The notes: generated by a model not told the origin, from the letters alone. Positions 25,988 to 34,881 are shown, counted from the first letter of the stretch. The stretch is DNA of 64,000 nucleotides from VXOZ01 sp965220045 (GCA_965220045.1 OZ244803.1:248001-312000); one strand, 5' to 3'. Numbers and translations are program-made.

Positions 25988-26115
25988 TTCGACAAGCTCA
26001 GGGCGAACGGTGAGATGGGCGAGCGGGGGGATTCTCGAACGGGGGATGCACGAATGGGGAGACGGGCGAACGGGGAGATGCACGAACAGAGAGATGCGCG
26101 AACGGGGAGGGGTCG
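25988..26115. repeat. CTTCGAC element followed by a degenerate ~16-bp minisatellite
   Basis: One copy of CTTCGACAAGCTCAGGGC plus GAACGG (25988-26010) runs directly into six or seven imperfect units of about 15-17 bp, of the type CGAACGGGGAGATGCA. The array appears to have grown out of the CGAACGG end of the dispersed element. No gene is supported here. Confidence 0.8.
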
Positions 26116-26139
26116 CACGCGGCGGGTCGGAATATTCAG

Positions 26140-27720
26140 CTAGCGCCGGAAGAACGGCAACCGCCGCCACACCGTGCGCGCTTCCGGCACGCCGAGAAGG
26201 AGCGCCGAGAGCACATAGACGCCAAGCAAGACGGCGCCGAACAGGGTGAGACGCACAATGGCGGGCATGCCGGCGAGCGGTAGGAACCACTGCAGCCCGC
26301 CGCTAACGCCTGCTGCAAGCATCGTGCAGAGCAGCAGCGCCGGCATGCCGGTGAGGAACCGAAAGTCCGGCACCCGCCGCGCCAACAGCAACCAGAGCCA
26401 CACGGCCTCTAGTAGCACCGCCAGCGAGATGCCCAGCGCCAGACCTCCTTGCTCCAGGGGGCCCATGAGGAGGAACGCCAAGGCAATGCCCAGCCCCATG
26501 CTCACGATGCCGATCAATACCGGCGTCCACGTGTCCCTGAGCGCAAAGAACCCCCGGTTCAGCACTTCCACCGCGCCGTGTCCGGCCAAGCCGATCCCAA
26601 AAAAGAGCAATGCCCAGGCGGTGAGTTCCGTAGAAGCGGCATCGAATTCCCCCCGCTCGAACAGCGTGGCAACGATGAGCGGCGCAAAGAGCATCAGTCC
26701 CGCCGCCGACGGCAGCAGGAAGAAGAGCACGGTGCGAATGGCGGCCGTAAGCTGCCGGGCCAGTTCCGGCGTGGGGCCATCCACGGCAGCCGCTGCGAAC
26801 TGCGGAAACCACGCCCGCGCCACCGACATGCCGAATACTCCCAACGGCAGCATCATGAGCGTCCACGAGTAGTGGAGCGACGCCACGACGCCCTCGCCCA
26901 ACCCGGACGCGAGCGTGACCATGATGAACAGCAGGGAGAGATGGACGGAAACCAGACCGGCCATGCGCGGCGCGGTGCGTTGGATGAGGAGCTTCAGTTC
27001 CGGTAGGTGCGGGTCGAGTGTCAATCTGTAGCCCGGGCCCAAGGCCCGAAACGCGGGTACCTGCACGAGCAGGTGCAGGCCCGCGCCGATGACGATCCCG
27101 GCTGCGACGCCAAAGATGCCCCACCAGAGCGCCAGCACCACCGCGCCGACCAGGATAGCGGCGTTGTACAGCAACGGCGCAAAGGCCGGCAACAGGAAGT
27201 GCTGCCGCGTGTGGAGCGTGGCCGTGAACACTTCGCTGGCGGCGAGCAACAGAGGCGAGAACGCCACGATGCCAAGGAGGGCGACGGTGAGTGTCCGGGT
27301 CTCGCTCGCGAACCCATGGGTAAAGAGCGGCACGATCCACGGGGCAAGCAAGATGATCGCGGCAACGAAGAAACCTACCGCCAGGATGACGGCGTTGAAG
27401 GTTGCACTGGTAAAGTCGCGCGCGGCTTTGGGATCGTCGCGCGCCAGCACCTCGCGATAGAGCGGGATGTAGGCGGAACTCAACGCGCCCCCCGCAAAGA
27501 GCAGAAACGCCAGGTCCGGCAGCCGAAACGCGGCGACGTAGGCGTCCAGCTCGCTAGACGTCCCGAACCGCGCGCTGATGGCAACTTCTCGCCCCAACCC
27601 CAGCACGCGCGAAAGCACGTAGCTCACCATCAGGATGGTCGCGCCGCCGGCCACCGTGCTGCCACCGGCGCGGAGCCACGAAAACCTGCCGGAAGTGGTT
27701 GGGGTGTCAGGGTCAGACAT
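26140..27720 (-). CDS. murJ: Lipid II flippase MurJ (MviN family)
   Basis: A 526-residue polytopic membrane protein with about 14 hydrophobic helices. It has the N-terminal signature SYVLSRVLGLGREVAISARF, LPDLAFLLFAGGALSSAYIP and a later YSWTLMMLPLGVFGMSVARA, all characteristic of the MOP-superfamily flippase that moves lipid II across the membrane. Its presence argues that this organism makes peptidoglycan, noteworthy because some Chloroflexota lineages do not. The ATG at 27720 is chosen because the protein then begins with a short hydrophilic region; the Shine-Dalgarno is weak. Confidence 0.93.
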   Translation of the reverse strand: MSDPDTPTTSGRFSWLRAGGSTVAGGATILMVSYVLSRVLGLGREVAISARFGTSSELDAYVAAFRLPDLAFLLFAGGALSSAYIPLYREVLARDDPKAARDFTSATFNAVILAVGFFVAAIILLAPWIVPLFTHGFASETRTLTVALLGIVAFSPLLLAASEVFTATLHTRQHFLLPAFAPLLYNAAILVGAVVLALWWGIFGVAAGIVIGAGLHLLVQVPAFRALGPGYRLTLDPHLPELKLLIQRTAPRMAGLVSVHLSLLFIMVTLASGLGEGVVASLHYSWTLMMLPLGVFGMSVARAWFPQFAAAAVDGPTPELARQLTAAIRTVLFFLLPSAAGLMLFAPLIVATLFERGEFDAASTELTAWALLFFGIGLAGHGAVEVLNRGFFALRDTWTPVLIGIVSMGLGIALAFLLMGPLEQGGLALGISLAVLLEAVWLWLLLARRVPDFRFLTGMPALLLCTMLAAGVSGGLQWFLPLAGMPAIVRLTLFGAVLLGVYVLSALLLGVPEARTVWRRLPFFRR

Positions 27721-27790
27721 GGTCAATTCGGAAGCGATACGGAACAATGCAGAACGGCAGATTCCGAGAGAGATCGGTAAAACGGATCAC

Positions 27791-27822
27791 CCGTTCGCCC
27801 TGAGCCTGTCGAAGGGTGAACG
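27791..27822. repeat. CTTCGAC-type palindromic repeat
   Basis: CCGTTCGCCCTGAGCCTGTC followed by GAAGGGTGAACGGG, a copy of the CTTCGACAGGCTCAGGGCGA element in reverse orientation. The rest of 27723-28104 shows no convincing gene. Confidence 0.75.
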
Positions 27823-28104
27823 GGTGATGACTGTTCTGACGAAACTCCGCTTGTCCTGCAGGCGTTGTGCCTGGCCAGTCTAAGAAAATTCAAGGCAAGG
27901 AACCGCGCATCATAGAGTCCCAGAATCCCGTCATCCATACTCAAGTCAACGTTCGGTGAGTTAGCACTCGGCGCCCTGAAATTCATACTAGCATAGGGTC
28001 TAGCCGAGACAATGCCCGACCGCGCGGGGCAGTCGGACATGGGCCAGAGGATAGTTCTGCGGCGCTCACGGCGGCAGCAATGGGAGGAGCGGAGGCGTTT
28101 GTGG

Positions 28105-29280
28105 CTACGCGTGATGGATTGTGCGACCTATGAGATGGTCGAACCGCGGGTCTTTGCGCAATGGGTTGAATGTGTCAGAAGACAGGAGGAGAAGGAGAGT
28201 TTTGTCAATATTGCTTCTTGCCGCATCATCGCCGAGAGAGGCTTCGAGATGATGAAAGGCACCGTCAATGTCGCCCTGCTCTATGCAGTTCTTTGCCCGC
28301 TGGTAATTCGTTTGGAACTCTTCACCCTCCCCGGCAAGAGTGCCCTGCAATGCCGCTTCGACCGCGCTGTCACCGGCCATTGGATCCAGTTCGCTGGCTA
28401 GTTCCCCGTGGGCGCGTTGCACAAGCGGGCTAAAACGCGGATCCCTGCGGATAGGGTCAAACCCATCAATGCTCAAGATGCCCAAGAGTGCTTTGCCCTC
28501 ATCGAAGTTGCCGACGACGCTCGGATCGGAATCCAGGGACGCTTCGAGATGATTGAATGTGCCGTTCAGATCGCCACGCTTTAGGTAGAATTCCGCTTGC
28601 CAATAATTCAGCAGGAAGTTCTTGTCATTCGCGGCAAGACCTGCACGCACAGCCGCCTCAGCTTCTTCTTCTCTGCCCAAAGTCTTCAATACTCCGGCCG
28701 TACTGCAATAGGCGCCTGCCAAGCCAACGTTTTGGCCTCCACGAGACATCCGCGGTGTCGGATCTGATTTGAGCAATTCCACCGCCGCATGCAAGTGCGT
28801 CAGTGCGCGCTCGTGATCGCCGATGGCGTTGTAGGCTGATCCTAGCTCGTCGTGAATATCTGCGCTGGGACCGCGCAGTGCGAGCTCTCGTTCAAAGCGT
28901 GCGATGATTTCATCCTCGCGACCTTGAGCGCGGAGACGGCGGGACTTGCTCGCATACTTCCAAATTGCGAATCTTGGGCGAAATTGGATGTGGGGTAACT
29001 CCGGCAGCCACCAGCTGAGTTTATAGACGAGATAGTATAGTAGCCACTTATTGCCGAAGTGCACGCGCAGCAACTCGCGGTTGAGCACTTCGGCAGAGCC
29101 GAGCGCGGCCACAGCTTGCTTCTCAGCTTGCGCGCGTTCGCTGCCTTGCACTTCGCGGTGGGCAATCGCGTCTTCGAGGTGCGCAAGCAGTTCGACCTGG
29201 GATTCTTTACGCTTCGGGGACGGCAATCCCGCCACGGCTTTGCGGAGAAAGCGTTCCGTTTCCGGCGTCAAGCGCGCCAT
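28105..29280 (-). CDS. HAAS-domain plus tetratricopeptide-repeat protein
   Basis: A 391-residue protein. The first about 75 residues (LTPETERFLRKAVAGLPSPK then QVELLAHLEDAIAH) match the HAAS/permease-prefix domain usually encoded next to PadR regulators. Residues about 110-390 hold helical repeats: a TPR-like unit (DIHDELGSAYNAIGDHERAL), YWQAEFYLKRGDLNGTFNHL, and a repeated module FDPIRRDPRFSPL / FNPLRKDPRFDHL near 255 and 380, so the C-terminal half is an internal duplication (repeat units about 235-275 and 340-385). No catalytic motif is visible; it is likely a scaffold or regulatory partner. It overlaps the upstream PadR gene by 74 bp, a tight coupling. Confidence 0.8.
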   Translation of the reverse strand: MARLTPETERFLRKAVAGLPSPKRKESQVELLAHLEDAIAHREVQGSERAQAEKQAVAALGSAEVLNRELLRVHFGNKWLLYYLVYKLSWWLPELPHIQFRPRFAIWKYASKSRRLRAQGREDEIIARFERELALRGPSADIHDELGSAYNAIGDHERALTHLHAAVELLKSDPTPRMSRGGQNVGLAGAYCSTAGVLKTLGREEEAEAAVRAGLAANDKNFLLNYWQAEFYLKRGDLNGTFNHLEASLDSDPSVVGNFDEGKALLGILSIDGFDPIRRDPRFSPLVQRAHGELASELDPMAGDSAVEAALQGTLAGEGEEFQTNYQRAKNCIEQGDIDGAFHHLEASLGDDAARSNIDKTLLLLLSSDTFNPLRKDPRFDHLIGRTIHHA

Positions 29281-29587
29281 TGATTGCCTCCACCAATGTG
29301 TGCCAGTGCTCGCGTCGTTCGTCCAGCGCCTTGCGGCCCCGCGCGGTCAGGCGATAATACCGGCGGCGCGGCCCGCGCGGGCTGTCTTGCCAGAAGGGTT
29401 TTACCAGCCCTTCCGCTTCCAGGCGGTGCAGCGCGGGGTAGAGGGTGCCCTCCTTGAAAGCGAGCACGCCGTTCGTGCGCTGCCGCAGCGCCTCGGCGAG
29501 TTCGAACCCGTACATGGGCCGCGCCGCTAGCAGATCGAGCAGGAGCAGGCTGGCCGTGCCTTTGCGTAATTCGCGTAACATGTACAT
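29207..29587 (-). CDS. PadR-family transcriptional regulator
   Basis: A 126-residue PadR regulator. The winged helix contains LLLLDLLAARPMYGFELAEA and FKEGTLYPALHRLEAEGLVK, followed by the wing PRRRYYRLTARGRKAL and a short dimerisation helix. PadR proteins usually repress their own promoter and a linked gene. I choose the ATG at 29587 (another lies at 29581); no Shine-Dalgarno is visible, so the transcript may be nearly leaderless. The overlapping HAAS-TPR gene is its obvious partner. The inducer is not predictable. Confidence 0.9.
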   Translation of the reverse strand: MYMLRELRKGTASLLLLDLLAARPMYGFELAEALRQRTNGVLAFKEGTLYPALHRLEAEGLVKPFWQDSPRGPRRRYYRLTARGRKALDERREHWHTLVEAINGALDAGNGTLSPQSRGGIAVPEA

Positions 29588-29797
29588 AGAATATCTAGGT
29601 AGCGGCAAGAGTGCAAGCCCTTGTGAAAAACCTGCACAAGAATCTCGGTAAACCGGCTAAAGAGTTTAGTGGGCGTTGAGGCGAGCGCGTATTGGCTCTT
29701 GCGTGGGGGTGAAAGAATCGCCAGTCGGCTTGGCGCGGTGTTCTTGCCGTATGTGACCCACGTCTTGGCTTCTGCGCTGAGACCCGTGCCGTTCATA

Positions 29798-29985
29798 CTT
29801 CGACGGGCTCAGCACGAACGGCACGGGGTGGCATGTGTTCCCGGGCTTTGCCGCCGTTCGTTCACCCTTCGACGGGCTCAGCACGAACGGCACGGGGTGG
29901 CATGTGTTCCTGGGCTTTACTGCCGTCCGTTTACCCTTCGAGCCTTCGACAAGCTCAGGACAGGCAAGCTCAGGGCGAACGGATT
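29798..29985. repeat. 69-bp tandem repeat carrying the CTTCGAC element
   Basis: Units begin at 29798 and 29867, with a partial third at 29936, an exact 69-bp period. Each full unit has CTTCGACGGGCTCAGCACGA, CGGCACGGGGTGGCATGTGT and a CCGTTCGTTCACC-type end. The array is followed by a further element copy ending at about 29983. The rest of 29609-30207 has no gene apart from the guaB promoter. Confidence 0.85.
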
Positions 29986-30121
29986 GGCGCGAGAGCGGCG
30001 AATCAAAGGGGGTAGCCGGGGCTAGAGAGACTTCGAATAGGAAGTGAACTAGGGCAGCGGACAGCTTGAAGAGTGCCGAGTCAATTTATGGGAAAAGCGA
30101 TGATCAAATCCAAAGAATCCG

Positions 30122-30150
30122 TTACGCACTCACTCGACCTGCCGTATAAT
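30122..30150 (+). promoter_or_regulatory. Probable sigma-70-type promoter for guaB
   Basis: TTACGC (30122-30127) and a perfect TATAAT (30145-30150) are separated by 17 bp, about 58 bp before the guaB start codon. The -35 is weak but the -10 and spacing are ideal. Confidence 0.55.
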
Positions 30151-30207
30151 GGGTGCAAGAGCATACAGCGAGCGTGAGCGTTTACTGCAACCGAGGAGGG
30201 ACTGCCG

Positions 30208-31749
30208 GTGATACGGAATGATACCGCCGGGAGCGAGGGCATAGACACCACTCTTGAGCCCCAAGCTCCGACCAGCGACTCCATGTCCGCTGATAAGTTG
30301 TTGAAGCACGGCCTGACCTTTGACGACGTTGTACTCATTCCCGACTATTCCGCAGTGCTGCCCAAAGACGCCGATACCCGCACGTGGCTGACTCCGTCAA
30401 TTTCCCTCAATTTACCCCTCATCTCCGCCGCCATGGATACCGTGACCGAAGCGCGCTTGGCCATTGCATTGGCGCGTGAAGGCGGCCTCGGCGTCATTCA
30501 CCGCAACCTGGAAATCGACGTGCAGGCCGCCGAGGTGGACAAAGTCAAACGCTCGGAAGCCGGCATGATCGTGGACCCCATCACGCTGGGGCCCAATGCC
30601 ACCGTGCGCCAGGCCGTGGACCTGATGGAACGCTACCATATCTCCGGCGTGCCCATCACCGAGAACGGCAAGCTGGTGGGCATCCTCACCAACCGCGACA
30701 TTCGCTTCGAAGAGAATCTCGACCAGCCAGTGCAGAACGTGATGACGAAAGAGAACCTCGTTACGGTTCCTGTCGGTACCACGCTGGAAGAGGCCAAGGA
30801 CGTCCTGCGCCGCCACCGCATCGAAAAAGTGCCGGTGGTAGACGGCAACTTCATGCTCAAAGGCCTTATAACTGTTAAGGACATTGCGAAGAAGATCCAA
30901 TTTCCGCTGGCGACCAAGGACGAAAAGGGACGCCTGCGTGTGGGCGCGGCCGTCGGCACGAACGTCGAGGGCATCAAGCGCGCGCAAGAGGTGGTAGATG
31001 CGGGCGTAGACGTGCTGGTGCTGGATAGCGCCCACGGCCACTCGGCGGGCGTCATCGAAACGCTGCGCAAATTCAAGACGTTGTTCGACGTGCCGGTGAT
31101 TGCGGGAAACATCGCCACGGCAGCCGCGGCGGAAGACCTCATCAAGGCCGGCGCGGACGCGCTGAAAGTGGGCGTGGGGCCAGCCTCCATCTGCACCACG
31201 CGGGTGGTGACCGGCACCGGCGTGCCGCAGATTACGGCAATATCCGATGTAGCCGCCGTTGCCACGCAGTACGGTGTCCCCGTCATCGCCGACGGCGGCA
31301 TCCAATACGCGGGCGACGTTGCCAAAGCGATCGCCGCCGGCGCCGATACCGTGATGATTGGCTCGCTCTTCGCCGGTGTGGAAGAGAGCCCCGGCGAGGT
31401 GGTGCTCTACCAGGGCGAACAATTCAAAGAGTACCGCGGCATGGGCTCCCTCGGCGCCATGAAAGCGCGCACCGCCAGCCGCGACCGCTACTTCCAGGAC
31501 TACATCGGCGAGGAATCCAAGCTGGTGCCGGAAGGCATCGAGGGACGCGTGCAGTACAAGGGTCCGCTCTCCGCCCTGGTGACCCAATTGGTGGGCGGCC
31601 TGCGCCAAGCAATGGGCTACTGCGGCACCTCGACGATCCGGGAGATGAAAGAACACGCCCGCTTCGTCCGCATGACCCCCGCCGGCCTCCGCGAAGCCCA
31701 CCCCCACGACGTGATCCTGACCAAGGAAGCGCCGAACTACTCGCGGTAG
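30208..31749 (+). CDS. guaB: Inosine-5'-monophosphate dehydrogenase
   Basis: A 513-residue IMPDH, which oxidises IMP to XMP in guanine nucleotide synthesis. The (beta/alpha)8 barrel is interrupted by two CBS domains (about 118-232; MIVDPITLGPNATVRQAVDL, VTVPVGTTLEEAKDVLRRHR). The active-site loop GVGPASICTTRVVTG places the catalytic Cys at 329, and the flap EYRGMGSLGAM is present. The start is a GTG with GAGGAGGG at about 7 bases; this gives 26 extra residues before the usual SADKLLKHGLTFDDV start, so an ATG at about 30283 is an alternative. A promoter is predicted upstream. It is monocistronic. Confidence 0.97.
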   Translation: MIRNDTAGSEGIDTTLEPQAPTSDSMSADKLLKHGLTFDDVVLIPDYSAVLPKDADTRTWLTPSISLNLPLISAAMDTVTEARLAIALAREGGLGVIHRNLEIDVQAAEVDKVKRSEAGMIVDPITLGPNATVRQAVDLMERYHISGVPITENGKLVGILTNRDIRFEENLDQPVQNVMTKENLVTVPVGTTLEEAKDVLRRHRIEKVPVVDGNFMLKGLITVKDIAKKIQFPLATKDEKGRLRVGAAVGTNVEGIKRAQEVVDAGVDVLVLDSAHGHSAGVIETLRKFKTLFDVPVIAGNIATAAAAEDLIKAGADALKVGVGPASICTTRVVTGTGVPQITAISDVAAVATQYGVPVIADGGIQYAGDVAKAIAAGADTVMIGSLFAGVEESPGEVVLYQGEQFKEYRGMGSLGAMKARTASRDRYFQDYIGEESKLVPEGIEGRVQYKGPLSALVTQLVGGLRQAMGYCGTSTIREMKEHARFVRMTPAGLREAHPHDVILTKEAPNYSR

Positions 31750-31781
31750 CTACAACAGATACGCTACGACGCGTAAGGGGC

Positions 31782-31857
31782 CCTTGGCAGGTTCATTCTG
31801 GTAGCGGGTTGTTTATTGATCACGCAAACTGAATTATTCTATTGAGGGCTGCCAAGG
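31782..31857. other. Inverted repeat at the edge of the AT-rich DUF5131-TcmP segment
   Basis: CCTTGGCAG (31782-31790) faces CTGCCAAGG (31849-31857) across about 58 bp of AT-rich sequence. It lies where the composition changes just after guaB. It could be a transcription stop, an operator or an insertion boundary; a similar short inverted repeat, GTGCAAC...GTTGCAC (33514-33542), stands right at the other end of the segment. Confidence 0.45.
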
Positions 31858-31897
31858 TTGTAGAATCTTCGCTCATACGTGAATTAGGTTTGCTGGC

Positions 31898-32650
31898 ATG
31901 CCGTCCGCTATTGAATGGACAGACGAAACTTGGAACCCGGTAACGGGATGTACTCGCGTTTCTCCCGGCTGCGACAACTGCTACATGTTCGCAATGTACC
32001 CGCGTCTAAAGGGCATGGGTGTAAAGGGGTACGATACTACCCCTGGTACCGTTCAATTGCTGCCTGAGCGGTTGAATCTGCCACTAACTTGGAAAAAGCC
32101 GCGGCATGTTTTTGTGAATAGCATGTCTGACCTCTTCCATCCTCGCGTCCCATTCGAGTTTGTATTTGAAATCTTCAAAGTGATGCAGCGCGCAGCATCG
32201 GAGCGCGGTCACATATTCCAAGTGCTAACAAAGAGACCGGGCAGAGCGGTTGGTTGGTGGAAACAGTATGAGGAGCACTTCCCTGATGGCTGGCCTCCCA
32301 ATATCTGGATTGGCACATCGGTAGAAAACCAAAAGTATGCTCCACGCCTCACCGTCTTGGCGCGACTGCCTGCTCCTATCCGCTTCGTCTCTGCTGAGCC
32401 CTTGTTGGAGCAAATTGAACTCACTCCCTGGCTAAAGGACGGAACCCTTCAATGGGTGATTGCCGGAGGAGAGAGTGGTTTCGGCGCTAGACCGATGGAT
32501 TTGGACTGGGTGCGAAGCCTCAGGGACCAAACAGCAGGTTCTGAGATCGCCTTCTTTTTGAAGCAACTTGGGGGTGTAAGGAATAAGCGCGGTGGCGAAG
32601 CTGCTGTCTTAGATGGCCGCCCTTGGCGGCAGATGCCCGCAGTAGGCTAA
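31898..32650 (+). CDS. DUF5131 (phage Gp37/Gp68-like) three-Cys-motif protein
   Basis: A 250-residue protein beginning SAIEWTDETWNPVTGCTRVS, with Cys18, Cys25 and Cys28 in CTRVSPGCDNCY, a spacing reminiscent of radical-SAM Fe-S sites. HVFVNSMSDLFHP, FQVLTKRPGR, IWIGTSVENQ, RFVSAEPLLE and GGESGFGARPMDLDWVRSLR are the family's conserved blocks. Function is unknown; the family is common in phages and mobile islands. Its gene is 15 bp upstream of a TcmP gene, the pairing on which TcmP was named. The local DNA is noticeably richer in A+T than the flanks, consistent with transfer. Confidence 0.9.
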   Translation: MPSAIEWTDETWNPVTGCTRVSPGCDNCYMFAMYPRLKGMGVKGYDTTPGTVQLLPERLNLPLTWKKPRHVFVNSMSDLFHPRVPFEFVFEIFKVMQRAASERGHIFQVLTKRPGRAVGWWKQYEEHFPDGWPPNIWIGTSVENQKYAPRLTVLARLPAPIRFVSAEPLLEQIELTPWLKDGTLQWVIAGGESGFGARPMDLDWVRSLRDQTAGSEIAFFLKQLGGVRNKRGGEAAVLDGRPWRQMPAVG

Positions 32651-32665
32651 GGAACGGTAAGTTTG

Positions 32666-33514
32666 ATGGCGAGCACATTTGGGGGTTCTTGGACACATGA
32701 GAAGCTTGAAATCCTCAGACGGTATCTGGATGCCTACACCACTGCTCTCAAGCGACAGCGCTTCCAGCTCATCTACGTTGATGCCTTTGCAGGGGGCGTC
32801 TCGTATCCAACCGGCTCGGGCTACGTCGCGGAAGACTATAGCGATTTTAGAGAACTGCGTGACAGTTCGCCGCAAATCGCACTAGAGATACAGGACAAGC
32901 CTTTTGATAGGCTTGTTTTCGTCGAGAAGGATGCCACGCGCTGTGCATCACTAGAGATGCTACGAGATGAGTTCTTGGATCGTAGCATTGATATTCGTAA
33001 CGAAGACGCAAATGACTTTCTGCCTCACTTCTGTAACACTCTAGGCAACTATGACCGTGCCGTAGTGTTTCTTGATCCCTTCGCTACACAAGTATCGTGG
33101 AGCACTGTGGAAGAACTGGCTCGTACGCAGAAGATAGATTGCTGGATTCTCTTCCCAGTGATGGCTATTGCCCGAATGATGCCTGCTGATAGAGAGCCGC
33201 CAGATCCGTTGGTAGCACACTTAGACAGGATTTTCGGCGGACGCGACTATTGGGAAGGTTTGTACAGCGATTCCCCTCAACAGCTATCTTTACTGTCAAT
33301 TGAGCAGTCACAACAGAGACTTCGCGGCAGCGACCAAATTGCGGCTCGCTACCGCAATCGCCTTGATTCAGTATTCGTAAAAGTGGCCCCCACCTCTCGA
33401 ACCCTCAAGAATTCAAAGAACTCTCCGATGTTCGAGTTGTTCTTTGCCGCAAGTAATCCGAGAGGGGCTGGGCGCGCAGTGCCCATTGCAGACTACATCT
33501 TGAAGCACTGGTAG
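32666..33514 (+). CDS. tcmP: Three-Cys-motif partner protein TcmP
   Basis: A 282-residue protein of the TcmP family. Features: GGSWTHEKLEILRRYLDAYT near the start, IYVDAFAGG (methyltransferase-like glycine motif) about residue 37, DRLVFVEKDATRC, and AVVFLDPFATQVSWSTVEEL, with FELFFAASNPRG near the end. The DAFAG and LDPF motifs resemble the SAM-binding and catalytic region of class I methyltransferases, so it may be a modification enzyme; that is an inference. It lies 15 bp after the DUF5131 gene and has the same AT-richer composition, so both are probably one operon acquired together. The molecular role of the pair is unproven; a nucleic-acid modification or anti-phage role is possible. Confidence 0.87.
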   Translation: MASTFGGSWTHEKLEILRRYLDAYTTALKRQRFQLIYVDAFAGGVSYPTGSGYVAEDYSDFRELRDSSPQIALEIQDKPFDRLVFVEKDATRCASLEMLRDEFLDRSIDIRNEDANDFLPHFCNTLGNYDRAVVFLDPFATQVSWSTVEELARTQKIDCWILFPVMAIARMMPADREPPDPLVAHLDRIFGGRDYWEGLYSDSPQQLSLLSIEQSQQRLRGSDQIAARYRNRLDSVFVKVAPTSRTLKNSKNSPMFELFFAASNPRGAGRAVPIADYILKHW

Positions 33515-33543
33515 TGCAACGAAACCGAAAGTGCAGTTGCACC

Positions 33544-34881
33544 ATGATAGAATCACCTCCTGACTGGTACTTACCCCGCATTTCTGCAATAGGCCCCACC
33601 GGGCCGCAAATTGCACTGGCGGTCGGGGAGACGGTTGAGCTGAGTGTCGAGATCGAGCCGTGGCAGACTTTGCCATCGGAGCAGGCGTGGAAGCGGCGCG
33701 TGGAGCCGGTGCTTTCTACGACGAACACGAAGCAGGACTGGTCGCGGGTGATGCTCTACATGCCGCGCGTCATTCGCGCCGACGGCCTCTATAAGATGTG
33801 GTACGTGGCGACGTCCGGGCCGCCGCGGCCCGCTAATTGCCACTTGGGCTACGCCACATCGGAAGACGGCATTTACTGGGAGGAGCATCCCGGCAATCCC
33901 ATTGTCACCGATGAGGACTTGCAGAACGCCGGCGGCTGGGGCTGGTGTTTTCAGAGTCCGTTCGTGCTCTACGACCTGCAAGAGCGCAAATATCGCATGT
34001 GGTTTTCCGCCCTGACCCATTGGGAGCAGACCGACGACGGCGAGTTGGTGGAGATGACCCAGCAGGTGGGCTACGCCGAAAGTCCGGATGGCATCGCGTG
34101 GGACATCCACCCGGAGCCGGTCACCCGCAGCGGACGTTGCGCCTCGGTTATCCAGGAAGCCGACGGCAGCTTCACCATGTGGGCGAACGCCCGGCCGCAG
34201 GGTGACCCCGACCCCAGTTCGATCTACGGCCACATTATGCTGCTGCGCTCAGCCGACGGCATCCACTGGGAGGAAATCGCCGACGTCATTCAGCCGGAAG
34301 GCATCTACAAGTCGTGTGTTTATCCTCACGTAATCCGCGACGGCGCGGGCTTTGCGATGTGGCACGGCGGCCACCGTGAGAGTCTGCGCGACGATGTGGC
34401 ATTCAACCGCGCGCAACTGGACGACGCCTACGGCGACTGGTTCGATCTCACCTTCGCTCGCTCGGCAGACGGCCGGACGTGGACCGACCGGCCCGGTCTC
34501 CCCGTCTTCCCACCCAACGACGACAAAGACGCCTTCGATGCCCGCTACACGTCCACGCCCCACGTGCTCAAGCTGCCGGGCCGCTACGTGCTTTACTACT
34601 CCGCCCGCGACATGCTGGAAGGCTGGCTGCAGGCCGACGGCACGCCGGGCCCGGGCCGCGGTTTTGCGTACCGCCACATCGGCTACGCCTCGTTGGAAGC
34701 CGAGGAGCACACCGATCCCACGCTGCGTTATATGTGGTCAGTGGATGGTGAAGCGGCTGCTGGGTCTACCGCCGCTTTCCAATTCACTGCGCGGGACGCC
34801 GGCACCCATCACGTCACGTGCCACGTCCAAAATGCCAACGGCAGTGCCGTATATACGTGGCAGCTCGTCGCAGGTCAATAG
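33544..34881 (+). CDS. Beta-propeller glycoside-hydrolase-like protein with C-terminal Ig/PKD-like domain
   Basis: A 445-residue protein. Repeated blades of the type LYKMWYVATSG, HLGYATSEDGIYWEEHPGNP, KYRMWFSALTHW, VGYAESPDGIAWDIHPEPV and LLRSADGIHWEEIADVI define a five-bladed propeller like those of families GH32, GH43 and GH130. The last about 55 residues (YMWSVDGEAAAGSTAAFQFT onward) look like a PKD/Ig domain. There is no signal peptide. Asp residues in SPDG/SADG loops are structural; catalytic acids cannot be assigned. I use the ATG at 33544; a GTG overlapping the TcmP stop by one base would add 10 poor residues. Composition returns to the host average here. Confidence 0.75.
   Translation: MIESPPDWYLPRISAIGPTGPQIALAVGETVELSVEIEPWQTLPSEQAWKRRVEPVLSTTNTKQDWSRVMLYMPRVIRADGLYKMWYVATSGPPRPANCHLGYATSEDGIYWEEHPGNPIVTDEDLQNAGGWGWCFQSPFVLYDLQERKYRMWFSALTHWEQTDDGELVEMTQQVGYAESPDGIAWDIHPEPVTRSGRCASVIQEADGSFTMWANARPQGDPDPSSIYGHIMLLRSADGIHWEEIADVIQPEGIYKSCVYPHVIRDGAGFAMWHGGHRESLRDDVAFNRAQLDDAYGDWFDLTFARSADGRTWTDRPGLPVFPPNDDKDAFDARYTSTPHVLKLPGRYVLYYSARDMLEGWLQADGTPGPGRGFAYRHIGYASLEAEEHTDPTLRYMWSVDGEAAAGSTAAFQFTARDAGTHHVTCHVQNANGSAVYTWQLVAGQ

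Noticed and set aside
30412..31707. 431-codon minus-strand open frame
   Set aside because: Fully antisense to guaB, which has all IMPDH motifs.
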